Notes: generated by a model from the letters alone, not told the origin. A stretch of DNA of 54,311 nucleotides from Bradyrhizobium sp. S69 (GCF_009766005.1 NZ_LMUK01000023.1:1-54311), one strand, 5' to 3'; shown: positions 27,854 through 36,391, counted from the first letter of the stretch. Program-made: numbers and translations.

Positions 27854-28303
27854 CTAGTTCGATATCTCGATGCGCGTGTTACGCGGTCCGCTGTGCTCGA
27901 CCAGCGCGAACAGCGCCGCGGCATGCGACGGGTGTAGCCGGACGCAGCCATGAGAGGCGGGACCACCGAGCTGCGAGATGTCGTTGGTGCCGTGAATGGC
28001 GAAGCCGTAATAGAAGAAGATCGCATGCGGCATCGGCGCATTGTAGTACTTGCGCGAGAAATAACGCCGCGCCATCGATTGCGGATGGAAGGTGCCGTTC
28101 GGCGTGCCGTAGCCGTCGCGGCCGGTCGAGACCGGCCAGTTGTAACGCATCGAACCATCGACGCTCACCGCCATCCGCTGCGCTGACTTGTCGATCTGCA
28201 CCACGACCTCGGCCCGCGCCGGCGTCAGCGCCAATCCCGACAACAGAACCACGACTGAGGCCAAGGCCGCGAATATCGGCCGTATTGACGCTAGTCTTTG
28301 CAC
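27854..28303 (-). CDS. L,D-transpeptidase (YkuD family)
   Basis: This exported enzyme carries the YkuD catalytic block: AIHGTNDISQLGGPASHGCVRLHP, with the active cysteine in SHGCVRL and the upstream histidine in IHGTND. Such enzymes form 3-3 cross-links in peptidoglycan or attach proteins to it. Starting at GTG 28303 gives 149 residues with a normal signal peptide (QRLASIRP, then IFAALASVVVLLSGLAL, cleavage after ARA) and a GGGGG stretch upstream. The frame is open to 28393, and ATG codons at 28345/28342 are alternatives. It is divergent from mepA, so two peptidoglycan enzymes share a 235-base control region. Confidence 0.9.
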   Translation of the reverse strand: MQRLASIRPIFAALASVVVLLSGLALTPARAEVVVQIDKSAQRMAVSVDGSMRYNWPVSTGRDGYGTPNGTFHPQSMARRYFSRKYYNAPMPHAIFFYYGFAIHGTNDISQLGGPASHGCVRLHPSHAAALFALVEHSGPRNTRIEISN

Positions 28304-28538
28304 GATGACGCCCCCGACACCTGAAAACTCAGCCGGAGTCATCATCTGATTTTCAGATGGTTGTTGTAAATAGCGATGACGGAAGGCGGGCACCCACGTG
28401 CCGTTAGGCTTAACCTGCAGCGACCGCGCGCGAGACGCATTCCCGGCGACGCGCCATCGTGCCGATCAAGCGATTGCGACCGGTGCCATCATTCGCGCCG
28501 GCTGTTTACATGCTAGGCTCGGGCCATAGAGTGACCCC

Positions 28539-29486
28539 ATGAACCCACGCCTGATTCTGATCCCCCTGGTGATCGCAGCCTTTGTCGCCAGTGCCGGCGC
28601 CGCATCGGCGCAGGACAAGGGCACCCTCGATCCAAAGCCGCTGCCGCCGCTGGCCAACCCCAACGATCCCACGGTCGGCGCCAAGCAATTGTTCGGCCGC
28701 AAGATCCTGCCCGCGGCGATGCCGACGCGGGTGATCGGTTTCTATTCCAAAGGCTGCATCGCCGGCGCCGAAGCGCTTCCGATCAATGGCGACACCTGGC
28801 AGGTCATGCGGTTGTCACGCAATCGCAACTGGGCGCACCCCGACATGATCGCGCTGTTGGAGCGGTTGTCGGCCAAGGCGCACAAGGATGCCGGCTGGCC
28901 CGGGATCTTGATCGGCGACATGGCGCAGCCGCGCGGCGGTCCGATGATTACCGGGCACGCCAGCCACCAGATCGGGCTGGATGCCGATGTCTGGCTGACC
29001 CCGATGCCCGACCACCGGTTGTCGCGCGAGGAGCGGGAGGACAAGTCGGCGGTGATGATGGTGCGTTCCGACCGGCTCGATGTCGACCCGAAAGTCTTTA
29101 CGCCGGGCCATCTCGCCGTGATCCGCGACGCCGCCCAGGAGCCGCGGGTGCAACGCATCTTCGTCAACGCGGCGATCAAGAAGGCGCTGTGCCGGGACGC
29201 CAAGGGCGATCGTAGCTGGCTGTCCAAGATCAGGCCGATGTACGGCCACGACTATCACTTCCACATCCGCATCACCTGTCCCGCCGACGCCAAGCAATGC
29301 GAGCCGCAACCGCCGCCGGCGGACGGCGAAGGCTGTAGCGCGGCCGACTTCGCCTACTGGTTCCAGGATTCAGTGATTCATCCGAAGCCGCCGACAGAAC
29401 CGCCGAAGCCAAGCCATCCGATCACGCTGGCACAATTGCCGCCGGATTGCCGCCAGGTGCTGGCGGCGCCAGACGCCAAGCCATGA
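28539..29486 (+). CDS. mepA: penicillin-insensitive murein endopeptidase
   Basis: MepA is a periplasmic LAS-family zinc peptidase that cuts D,D- and L,D-cross-links in peptidoglycan. The 315-residue protein starts with a signal peptide (MNPRLILIPLVIAAFVASAGA, cleavage near ASA). Zinc-site residues are visible: H140 and D147 in GHASHQIGLDADVWL, and H237, H240 and H242 in GHDYHFHIR. Two cysteines flank the C-terminal part (ITCP, GEGCS). The C-terminus is proline-rich. Its divergent neighbour is an L,D-transpeptidase, so cross-link making and cutting enzymes lie side by side. Confidence 0.95.
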   Translation: MNPRLILIPLVIAAFVASAGAASAQDKGTLDPKPLPPLANPNDPTVGAKQLFGRKILPAAMPTRVIGFYSKGCIAGAEALPINGDTWQVMRLSRNRNWAHPDMIALLERLSAKAHKDAGWPGILIGDMAQPRGGPMITGHASHQIGLDADVWLTPMPDHRLSREEREDKSAVMMVRSDRLDVDPKVFTPGHLAVIRDAAQEPRVQRIFVNAAIKKALCRDAKGDRSWLSKIRPMYGHDYHFHIRITCPADAKQCEPQPPPADGEGCSAADFAYWFQDSVIHPKPPTEPPKPSHPITLAQLPPDCRQVLAAPDAKP

Positions 29487-29684
29487 AGCGGTGCAAAGGG
29501 TCGTTTCAAGGGTGGTTTCAGGGTGGTTTGATTGGGCCTGGAAACGCGGTAATATGCCTGATCGCCGCGCCGTAAGCGCAGGCGAAGCTTCGGATCAGGG
29601 CTACTGGTCTTAATCTATTCCCGATCAACGGACGGCGTCGTTTGACGGCCGCTGTCGTGTCCAGGAAATATTGAAGGATTCATC

Positions 29685-29894
29685 ATGCGCATCAGTGCAC
29701 GCAACCAGCTCAAGGGCACCGTCGTCGAAGTGACGAAGGGTGCGACCACCTCGCACGTTCGCGTCGATATCGGCAACGGCCAGATCGTCACCTCCTCGAT
29801 CACCAATGAAGCGGTCGACGAATTGGGCATCAAGGCCAAGGGCCATGTCACCGTGGTGGTGAAGGCTTCCGACGTCATGATTGCGGTGGATTGA
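29685..29894 (+). CDS. stand-alone molybdenum-pterin/molybdate-binding (Mop, TOBE) protein
   Basis: The 69-residue protein is a single Mop/TOBE domain: MRISARNQLKGTVVEV, then TSHVRVDIGNGQIVTSSIT and AKGHVTVVVKASDVMIAV. Molbindins assemble into hexamers that store molybdate or tungstate in the cytoplasm. It is the first gene of the molybdate locus. This matters because the ModC protein encoded 2.3 kb downstream lacks the TOBE domain that usually ends ModC, so this protein might supply the missing molybdate-binding function in trans (inference). The stop codon is 2 bases before the ATG of the next gene. Confidence 0.93.
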   Translation: MRISARNQLKGTVVEVTKGATTSHVRVDIGNGQIVTSSITNEAVDELGIKAKGHVTVVVKASDVMIAVD

Positions 29895-29896
29895 AC

Positions 29897-30403
29897 ATGC
29901 GACATGCTCTGCTGATCGGTTTTGTCGTGCTTGGTTCGACTTCCGCATGGGCCGCGGAAGAGCCGAGCGGCTGCGACAAGTTCAAATGGCCGATCGAGCA
30001 TGAGCGCGCTGCACTGACCGCGCCGGACCGAATCAAGCTCGCGTCCGGCGCGGATGTCGCCGCGGTGCCGGCCACGGGAATCACGTTGGCGTTGCTGACG
30101 CCGGCCGAGGCCAAATTGCCGACCCCGCCCGAGCGCGCGCCCAAGGATGGCACCTTCGCCGGCTTCACCAATTTCAAGAGCGCGCCGAAGGCCGGTCTCT
30201 ACACCATCAGCCTGTCGGCGGGTGCCTGGATCGACGTGGTCCAGGACGGACACGCGCTGAAGCCCAAGGGTTTTAGCGGCGCCACCGATTGCGACGGCAT
30301 CCGCAAGACCATGAAATACGAACTTTCGGCGAGCCCGTTCGTGCTGGAAATCAGCGGCGCCAGGGAGAATGCCGTATCGGTGGCGATCCTGCCGTCCGAG
30401 TAG
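29897..30403 (+). CDS. secreted protein of unknown function within the mod locus
   Basis: The 168-residue protein begins MRHALLIGFVVLGSTSAWA|AEEPSGC, a clear signal peptide. The mature part is about 150 residues with two cysteines (SGCDKF and TDCDG). It contains a TFAGFTNFKSAPKAGLYTISLSAGAWIDVV beta-rich core (written here only as its flanks: TFAGF...AWIDVV) and ends VSVAILPSE. It has no recognisable catalytic motif. Its ATG lies 2 bases after the molbindin stop, and a TTG at 29891 overlaps that stop, so translation is almost certainly coupled. modA follows 173 bases later. A periplasmic role linked to molybdate or metal handling is possible but is based only on position. Confidence 0.75.
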   Translation: MRHALLIGFVVLGSTSAWAAEEPSGCDKFKWPIEHERAALTAPDRIKLASGADVAAVPATGITLALLTPAEAKLPTPPERAPKDGTFAGFTNFKSAPKAGLYTISLSAGAWIDVVQDGHALKPKGFSGATDCDGIRKTMKYELSASPFVLEISGARENAVSVAILPSE

Positions 30404-30435
30404 ACGAAGGAAGCCTTTTAGGCTCACCCTCAGCC

Positions 30436-30461
30436 TGTTATATTTTGACCGCGATATCCCG
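30436..30461. promoter_or_regulatory. possible degenerate Mo-box upstream of modA
   Basis: TGTTATAT at 30436-30443 resembles the left half of a ModE-type Mo-box (CGTTATAT). GATATCCCG at 30453-30461 is a poor right half. It sits 116-141 bases before the modA start. The match is weak and no modE gene is in the window. Confidence 0.2.
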
Positions 30462-30576
30462 ATCGGCCGTAAGCCTTTCGGGATTGACGGAAGGTGCTTC
30501 CGTTTGTCGCAGGCCGTTATTTTCAACGCCCGGTTTGCGCGCGCTTGGCGCCGCGAACGCGGATGGGAGCACCCAC

Positions 30577-31377
30577 ATGCATCGTCTTGCCGGAATTTCT
30601 CTCGTTGCCTTCACGATCCTGTTCGGATCGCTCTGGTCGCCCGCCCAGGCGCAAGACAAGAGCGGCGATAACAGTCTCACGGTATTCGCCGCAGCTTCGA
30701 TGAAGAACGCGCTCGATGAAGTCGACGCGGCTTACACCGCCAAGACCGGCGTCAAGATTTCGGCGAGTTATGCCGCGAGTTCGACGCTGGCCAAGCAGAT
30801 CGAACAGGGCGCGCCGGCCGACGTGTTCGTTTCCGCCGATACCGACTGGATGGATTACGCGACGGCCAAGAAGAACATCAACGAGCCGACCCGCGTCAAT
30901 CTGCTCGGCAACAGCATCGTGCTGATCGCCCCGAAGGACTCCAAGATCGACAACGTCGCGATCGGACCGGGTTTCGATCTTTCCAAGCTCGCCGGCGACG
31001 GCAAGATCGCGACCGGCGACGTCAAGGCGGTCCCGGTCGGCAAATACGCGCAGGCCGCGCTCGAGAAGCTCGGCGCCTGGCAGGCGGCGGCGCCGAAATT
31101 CGCGATGGCCGAGAGCGTGCGCGCGGCGCTGGCGCTGGTGGCGCGCGGCGAAGCCGTGCTGGGCATCGTCTATTCCACCGACGCCAAGGTCGAACCCGGC
31201 GTCAAGATCATCGGCACCTTCCCGGCCGATTCGCATCCGGCGATCATCTATCCGGTCGCGGCGACCTCGACTGCGAAGCCGGATGCCACCGGCTATCTCG
31301 CCTTCCTGAAGACCTCGGCGGCCAAGGCGATCTTTGAGAAATACGGGTTCACTTACCTCGTCAGCCCGACGACGTAA
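30577..31377 (+). CDS. modA: molybdate ABC transporter, periplasmic binding protein
   Basis: ModA binds molybdate (or tungstate) in the periplasm and delivers it to ModBC. The 266-residue protein starts at ATG 30577 with GGGAG upstream. It has a signal peptide (MHRLAGISLVAFTILFGSLW, cleavage near AQA). The mature protein shows the ModA pattern: LTVFAAASMKNALDEV, ASYAASSTLAKQIEQGAPADVFVSAD, NLLGNSIVLIAP, GKYAQAALEKLG and GEAVLGIVYSTDA. An upstream open frame from 30289 belongs to another reading frame of the preceding gene. modB follows after 3 bases, so modABC is one transcript. Confidence 0.95.
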   Translation: MHRLAGISLVAFTILFGSLWSPAQAQDKSGDNSLTVFAAASMKNALDEVDAAYTAKTGVKISASYAASSTLAKQIEQGAPADVFVSADTDWMDYATAKKNINEPTRVNLLGNSIVLIAPKDSKIDNVAIGPGFDLSKLAGDGKIATGDVKAVPVGKYAQAALEKLGAWQAAAPKFAMAESVRAALALVARGEAVLGIVYSTDAKVEPGVKIIGTFPADSHPAIIYPVAATSTAKPDATGYLAFLKTSAAKAIFEKYGFTYLVSPTT

Positions 31378-31380
31378 GAC

Positions 31381-32076
31381 GTGCTCGACATCTCCCCGAC
31401 GGAGTGGACCGCGATCCTGCTGTCGCTCCGCGTCGCGACCATCGCGACACTGGTAGCGACACCGATCGGGATCGGCGTCGCGTGGCTTTTGGCGCGGCGC
31501 GACTTCTGGGGCAAGGCTTTCGTCGACGCGCTGATCTATCTGCCGCTGGTGCTGCCGCCGGTGGTGACCGGCTATCTGCTGCTGCTGACCTTCGGCAGAC
31601 GCGGCCTGGTCGGTGCGTGGCTGGCGGATCATCTCGGCATCGTGTTGGCGTTCCGCTGGACCGGTGCGGCGCTGGCCTGCGGCGTGATGTCGTTTCCGTT
31701 GCTGGTGCGCCCGATACGACTGTCGATCGAGGCGGTGGATCGTAGGCTGGAGCAGGCCGCGGCGACGCTCGGCGCGGCGCCGTGGCGGGTGTTCCTGACC
31801 GTGACCTTGCCGCTGGCGCTGCCCGGCGTGCTGGCCGGCATGGTACTCGGCTTTGCCAAGGCGATCGGCGAGTTCGGCGCGACCATTACCTTCGTGTCGA
31901 ATATTCCCGGCGAGACCCAGACCATTTCGTCGGCGATCTATTCGCTGATCCAGACCCCTGATGGCGACACCGCGGCGTTGCGGCTGGTGCTGGTTTCGAT
32001 TTTCATCGCCACCGCGGCGCTGCTCGCCTCCGAATTGTTCGCGCGGCGCGCCACGCAACGGCTGCATGGGAATTGA
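31381..32076 (+). CDS. modB: molybdate ABC transporter permease
   Basis: ModB is the membrane channel of the molybdate importer. The 231-residue protein has about five membrane helices. It carries the ABC-permease EAA loop contacting ModC (AAATLGAAPWRVFLTVTLPLALPG), followed by GAKAIGEFGATITF-like sequence (seen as FAKAIGEFGATITF). The start is a GTG at 31381, three bases after the modA stop. Its stop codon TGA overlaps the region of the modC start (TTGATCATG), so all three genes are translationally linked. Confidence 0.95.
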   Translation: MLDISPTEWTAILLSLRVATIATLVATPIGIGVAWLLARRDFWGKAFVDALIYLPLVLPPVVTGYLLLLTFGRRGLVGAWLADHLGIVLAFRWTGAALACGVMSFPLLVRPIRLSIEAVDRRLEQAAATLGAAPWRVFLTVTLPLALPGVLAGMVLGFAKAIGEFGATITFVSNIPGETQTISSAIYSLIQTPDGDTAALRLVLVSIFIATAALLASELFARRATQRLHGN

Positions 32077-32078
32077 TC

Positions 32079-32744
32079 ATGCTGCGGGTCGACATTGCCA
32101 AGCAACTCGGCGACTTCACGCTGGAAGCCGATTTCACCAGCGAAGGCCGCGTCACCGGATTGTTCGGCGCATCGGGCGCCGGCAAGACCTCGCTAATCAA
32201 CATGATCGCGGGCCTGGTGAAGCCCGATCGCGGCACCATCGCGCTCGACGGCGAGACGCTCGACGACAGCGCGGCGGGCGTGCATGTTTCACCTCATCGC
32301 CGCCGCATCGGCTATGTGTTCCAGGACGCGCGGCTGTTTCCGCATCTCGACGTCCGCGCAAACCTCGACTACGGCCGGCGCATGAACGGCCTCGCCGACG
32401 ATCCGGCGCAGCGCCAGCGCGTGATCGAGCTGCTCGATATCGGCGGACTGCTCGATCGCCGCCCCGGCAAGCTCTCCGGCGGCGAGCGGCAGCGCGTCGC
32501 CTTCGGCCGCGCGCTGCTGTCAAAGCCGAAGCTATTGTTGCTGGACGAGCCGCTGGGCGCGCTCGACGAGGACCGCAAGCGGGAGATCCTGCCCTATCTG
32601 GTGCGGCTGCGCGACGAAGCCGGCATTCCCATGGTCTATGTCAGCCACGACGCCGCCGAGTTGCGCCAGCTCGCCACCCAGATCGTGATGCTGAAAGGCG
32701 GCCGCATCACCGCATTCGGCGGGGTCAAGGTGTTGACGCCGTAG
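32079..32744 (+). CDS. modC: molybdate ABC transporter ATPase, short form without TOBE domain
   Basis: This is the ATP-hydrolysing subunit of the molybdate importer. The P-loop GASGAGKTS, signature LSGGERQRVAFGRALL, Walker B LLLLDEPLGALDE and H-loop VSHDA are all intact. The protein is only 221 residues from ATG 32079 (223 from the overlapping TTG 32073) and stops just after the ABC fold (MLKGGRITAFGG). ModC of E. coli is about 350 residues, with a C-terminal TOBE/Mop domain that senses or binds molybdate. That domain is absent here, and a stand-alone Mop protein is encoded upstream. A repeat element begins about 30 bases after the stop. Confidence 0.94.
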   Translation: MLRVDIAKQLGDFTLEADFTSEGRVTGLFGASGAGKTSLINMIAGLVKPDRGTIALDGETLDDSAAGVHVSPHRRRIGYVFQDARLFPHLDVRANLDYGRRMNGLADDPAQRQRVIELLDIGGLLDRRPGKLSGGERQRVAFGRALLSKPKLLLLDEPLGALDEDRKREILPYLVRLRDEAGIPMVYVSHDAAELRQLATQIVMLKGGRITAFGGVKVLTP

Positions 32745-32776
32745 TGCCTGTCACGACTGGCTCATCTTGTTTTTCC

Positions 32777-32938
32777 TTCTCCCCTTGTGGGAGAAAGTGC
32801 CTTCGCCAACGGGTCGGCGCGAAGCGCCGCCCGATGACAGGCTCCGCGAAGGCGGATGAAGGGTCGCAACATAACGAGAGGCCGTGACCCCTCACCCGTC
32901 TCGCATCTTCGATGCGAGCCACCCTCTCCCACAAGGGG
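32777..32938. repeat. composite inverted-repeat element after modC
   Basis: CCCCTTGTGGGAGA (32781-32794) is inverted as TCTCCCACAAGGGG (32925-32938). Nested inside are TTCTCCC-CTTGT-GGGAGAA (32777-32795) and CTCGCATC-TTC-GATGCGAG (32900-32918), both perfect. The element fills the space between convergent modC and the antiporter gene. It resembles dispersed CTCTCCC-type repeats of Bradyrhizobium. It holds no gene. Confidence 0.85.
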
Positions 32939-32979
32939 CTAGGGGAAAAAAGTATCGCTGCGACTGCTAAGGCGTCCCT

Positions 32980-34773
32980 CTAAATCCCCGCCACCGACGA
33001 CCAGATCTCCGACAGCTTGCGCTTGAATGACGCCCTGCGTGTTTCGGGCACCGGCTTGTCTTCGTCCTCCGGCAAACGAAGACCGACCACGTTGACGCGG
33101 CCGCCGCCGATGTTGCGCGCCACCAGCACGATGATGTCGAGCGTCAGCTCCGCACCTTCCTTCGGGGCGTGATCGAGATGGATGTCGAAATAATCCGCCA
33201 GGGTCAGCTTGAGGTCGTCGTCATTGGCTTTCACGCCATAGATCTCGGCGAGTTCGCCCAGCGTGTGTTCGGCGGAGACGGTGAAATCACCCAGAAGATG
33301 CGGATCGGGCGCCGAGCTCGGCAGCATGTCGACAAAGAAGCGATCGAGCGCTTCGGCTTTTTCCGGCGGCGCCAGCAGATAGATATAATCGCCGGCGGCG
33401 ACGGGATCGGCCTCGACCGGCGAGAGAATGCGCTGGTCGCGGATCACCAGCGTCGGCTTCGACCAGGACGGAATCAGCCCACGCTTCAGATACAGGCTTT
33501 TCGGACGCACCGGATAGCCGACCAGTTGCTGTTCGAGCTGGCCCGGCAGATCGAGCTCGACCCGCCGCGGCCCGCGTTCGGCGCGCGGCAGCGCCACATG
33601 CAATCGCCGCGCGGCCGCGGCCAGGGTCCAGCCCTGCAGCAACAGCGAGATCAGGACGACGACAAAGGCGACATCGAAATACAGATAGGCTTTTGACAGC
33701 CCCACCAGCATCGGGATCGAGGCCAGGAAGATCGCGACCGCGCCGCGCAGGCCGGTCCAGGCGATGAAGACTTTTTCTCGCCAGTTGAAGCGAAACGGCG
33801 CCAGGCACAGGAACACCGCGAGCGGCCGCGCCACCAGCATCAACACCAGCGCGACACCCACCGCCGGAATGACGCTGCTGACCAGCCGTTGCGGCGAAAC
33901 CAGCAGGCCGAGCAGCACGAACATCACGATCTGCGCCAGCCAGGTCGCGGCATCGAGAAACGTCACCACCGAATTGTGCGCCCGCGTCGGCCGGTTGCCG
34001 ATGATGATGCCGGCGAGATAGACCGCGAGAAATCCCGAGGCATGGGCGATTTGCGCGCCACCGAAGATCACCAGCGCGGCGGTGGCAACGAAAGGCGCAT
34101 GCAGGCCCTGCGGCAACGCCACGCGATTGAGCCCCAGCACCACGAGACGGCCGCCGATCACGCCGACGATGGCGCCCAGCACCGCTTCCTGGGCAAATTC
34201 ACGGGCGACATGCCAGAACGAACTGGAGCCGCTGGAGATCAGCTCCACCAGCATCAGGGTCAGAAACACCGCGAACGGATCGTTGGTGCCGGATTCGACC
34301 TCCAGCGTCGCGCCGACCCGCGGCCGCAGCCGCAAGCCCTGCGCATGCACCAAGAGAAACACCGCCGCCGCATCGGTCGAGGCCACCACCGCGCCGACCA
34401 GCAGCGCTTCGGTCCAGTTCAGGTCGAGCGCATATTTGGCAACGGGCGCGGTGATCAGGGCCGTCAGCAACACGCCGACCGTCGCCAGCACCATCGACGG
34501 CGCCAGCACGGCGCGGATGCTTTGGAAACGGGTCTTCAGGCCGCCGTCGAACAGGATCAGCGCCAGCGCCACCGAGCCCACCAGATAGGTGGTGCGCACA
34601 TCCTCGAAATTCAGGCGGCCGGGCCCGGCATCGCCGGCGAGCATGCCGATCACCAAAAACACCAGCAGCAAGGGCGCGCCGAATCGCAGCGCGAGCAGGC
34701 TCGACAGGATGCCGGCCATCACCAGAACGGCGCCGAGCAGGATGGCGATGCTGACCGAGTCGAGGGAAGCCAT
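32980..34773 (-). CDS. potassium/proton antiporter (CvrA/NhaP2-type, CPA1)
   Basis: The 597-residue protein has about 12-13 membrane helices in the Na+/H+ exchanger fold (residues 1-400), including the charged GAVVASTDAAAVFLL helix and VESGTNDPFAVFLTL helix typical of CPA1. Cytoplasmic regions follow: a TrkA-C domain (GDYIYLLAPPEKAEAL) and a CorC/HlyC-like tail. This arrangement matches K+/H+ antiporter NhaP2/CvrA, which exports K+ in exchange for H+ and aids growth at low osmolarity. The start is ATG 34773 (MASLDSVSIAILL); an open frame to 35145 adds unlike sequence. It is divergent from an MscS channel gene, so two osmotic-response genes share 213 bases. Confidence 0.92.
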   Translation of the reverse strand: MASLDSVSIAILLGAVLVMAGILSSLLALRFGAPLLLVFLVIGMLAGDAGPGRLNFEDVRTTYLVGSVALALILFDGGLKTRFQSIRAVLAPSMVLATVGVLLTALITAPVAKYALDLNWTEALLVGAVVASTDAAAVFLLVHAQGLRLRPRVGATLEVESGTNDPFAVFLTLMLVELISSGSSSFWHVAREFAQEAVLGAIVGVIGGRLVVLGLNRVALPQGLHAPFVATAALVIFGGAQIAHASGFLAVYLAGIIIGNRPTRAHNSVVTFLDAATWLAQIVMFVLLGLLVSPQRLVSSVIPAVGVALVLMLVARPLAVFLCLAPFRFNWREKVFIAWTGLRGAVAIFLASIPMLVGLSKAYLYFDVAFVVVLISLLLQGWTLAAAARRLHVALPRAERGPRRVELDLPGQLEQQLVGYPVRPKSLYLKRGLIPSWSKPTLVIRDQRILSPVEADPVAAGDYIYLLAPPEKAEALDRFFVDMLPSSAPDPHLLGDFTVSAEHTLGELAEIYGVKANDDDLKLTLADYFDIHLDHAPKEGAELTLDIIVLVARNIGGGRVNVVGLRLPEDEDKPVPETRRASFKRKLSEIWSSVAGI

Positions 34774-34986
34774 GGACGCTCGCAAATCACGGTAAATAGC
34801 TGCAACTGCATCCTTATCGTCGCCACACAGCGACGCCAAGGGCATTCGAGGCGATTTGCGCCGACGGCGACAATGTGCCCATGGACGAGGTCTGACCGGC
34901 TGGCCTTGCGATGTCGTTGCGATGGCATCGCGCCCGTGATTGTGGGAACCTGCCGGGCATTCGAATCGAGAGATGAGACTTCGACG

Positions 34987-36300
34987 ATGGAAATGAGCGA
35001 CATCCTTGATTTCCTGCATTCGGCCGCGCGATCGGTCGGCGCCGAAGTCACATCGCAGTGGTTTTACTTGCAGCTCGGCCTGGTGATGGCCGGCGCCGGA
35101 ATATCCCTGGCCACCGGCACGGCGATTCGCGCCCATACCGACCAATCGACGCTGGCGAAGGACTGGCCGGCGGCGCTGCGGATGATGCTCCGCGTGCTGG
35201 TCATCTATTCCTCGACCGCGGTGTTCGCGGTGCTGATGCGGCTGGCGCGCTTCGTCATGGTGGCATCGACTTGGCCGAGCCGCAGCTATTTGCTGGCGAT
35301 CTCCGCCAAGCTTGCGTTCGCGTGGCTCGCGATACGTCTGGTCACCTCGGTGATCCGCAACGAATTCATCGTTCGCCTGGTGTCAATCACGGCGTGGCTG
35401 GTGGCGGCGCTGAGCATCATCGGCCAGCTCGACCCCACGCTCGACGCGCTCGACTCGGTGTCGATCGCGTTCGGCGGCCTGCGGCTGACCCCGCTGTTGG
35501 TGATCAAGCTCGGCGTGATGCTGTCGGTGGCGCTGTGGCTGACCAATATCGTCAGCAACTTCGCCGAGACCGAAATCACCCGCTCCGGCGATCTGACGCC
35601 GTCGATCCAGGTGTTGCTGGTCAAGATCGTCCGGCTGGCGCTGATGGCGCTCGCGGTCGCGATGACGTTGAGCGCGGTCGGCATCGATTTGTCGGCGCTG
35701 GCGATCTTCTCAGGCGCGGCCGGCGTCGGCATCGGCTTCGGCCTGCAGAAGATCGTCGCCAATTTTATCAGCGGCATTATTCTGTTGGTGGACAAATCGG
35801 TCAAGCCGGGCGACCTCGTCACCATCGGCGACAGTTCGGGGCGCATCAGCGCGATGAAGACGCGCTATATTTCGGTCGCCGCCGGCGACGGTCGCGAATT
35901 CCTGATCCCGAACGAAGATCTGGTGACGCAGAAGGTCACGAACTGGACCTACACCGACAAGAACACGCTGGTGAAGGTCAATTTCGGCACCAATTACGAC
36001 GCCGACCCGCGGCTGGTCTGCAAGCTGGCCGCCGAACTCGCGGCCGGTACGCCGCGCGCGACCAAGGGCAAGATTCCGAACTGCATCCTGACCGAGTTCA
36101 CCGAGGCCGGCATGAAGTTTTCGTTGACGTTCTGGATCGCCGACCCCGACGGCATGGACAATGTGAAGAGCGAGGTGATGCTGTCGCTGTGGGACGCCTT
36201 CAAGCGCGAAGGCATCCGCGTGCCCTATCCGGTCCGCGAAATCCGGATCCGCGGCGGCGCGCTGCCGGTGGATAACACGGTGGTGGAAGTTCCGACCTGA
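34987..36300 (+). CDS. MscS-family mechanosensitive channel
   Basis: The 437-residue protein is a small-conductance mechanosensitive channel with extra N-terminal membrane helices. The pore-lining helix and following beta domain are clear: SGAAGVGIGFGLQKIVANFISGI, then LVDKSVKPGDLVTIG and the IPNEDLVTQKVTNWTY strand. A C-terminal alpha-beta domain ends REIRIRG. Six or so hydrophobic helices precede the pore helix, making it longer than E. coli MscS (286). It releases solutes on hypo-osmotic shock. ATG 34987 is chosen because the protein then starts with a soluble stretch before the first helix; the long open frame upstream is antisense to the antiporter gene. Confidence 0.93.
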   Translation: MEMSDILDFLHSAARSVGAEVTSQWFYLQLGLVMAGAGISLATGTAIRAHTDQSTLAKDWPAALRMMLRVLVIYSSTAVFAVLMRLARFVMVASTWPSRSYLLAISAKLAFAWLAIRLVTSVIRNEFIVRLVSITAWLVAALSIIGQLDPTLDALDSVSIAFGGLRLTPLLVIKLGVMLSVALWLTNIVSNFAETEITRSGDLTPSIQVLLVKIVRLALMALAVAMTLSAVGIDLSALAIFSGAAGVGIGFGLQKIVANFISGIILLVDKSVKPGDLVTIGDSSGRISAMKTRYISVAAGDGREFLIPNEDLVTQKVTNWTYTDKNTLVKVNFGTNYDADPRLVCKLAAELAAGTPRATKGKIPNCILTEFTEAGMKFSLTFWIADPDGMDNVKSEVMLSLWDAFKREGIRVPYPVREIRIRGGALPVDNTVVEVPT

Positions 36301-36366
36301 TGCCGTTCCGGTGCATCACGGATGCCTTCCGGAAATAGAAGCCGGGGCTATCCGCGCGCTTCCTCT

Positions 36367-36391
36367 CACCTCTCCCCGGCGGGGAGAGGTG
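36367..36391. repeat. perfect 11-bp hairpin after the MscS gene
   Basis: CACCTCTCCCC (36367-36377), loop GGC, GGGGAGAGGTG (36381-36391) form a perfect stem 67 bases past the channel gene. There is no U-tract, so it is more likely a dispersed CTCTCCCC-type repeat than a classical terminator, although it could still protect the 3' end. Confidence 0.75.

Noticed and set aside
30436..30461. ModE-type Mo-box as a firm regulatory call
   Set aside because: Only the left half resembles a Mo-box and no modE gene is present, so it is kept only as a low-confidence feature.
32745..32979. Frameshifted remnant of a TOBE domain after modC
   Set aside because: I read all three frames after the modC stop. 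They encode the repeat element and show no Mop/TOBE pattern, so there is no sign of a recent frameshift.
33889..34986. Long 5' extension of the MscS frame
   Set aside because: It is antisense to the K+/H+ antiporter gene and rich in H, Q and R; the real channel starts at 34987.
36367..36391. Intrinsic terminator of the MscS gene
   Set aside because: The stem is perfect but there is no U-tract on either strand, so it is listed as a repeat.
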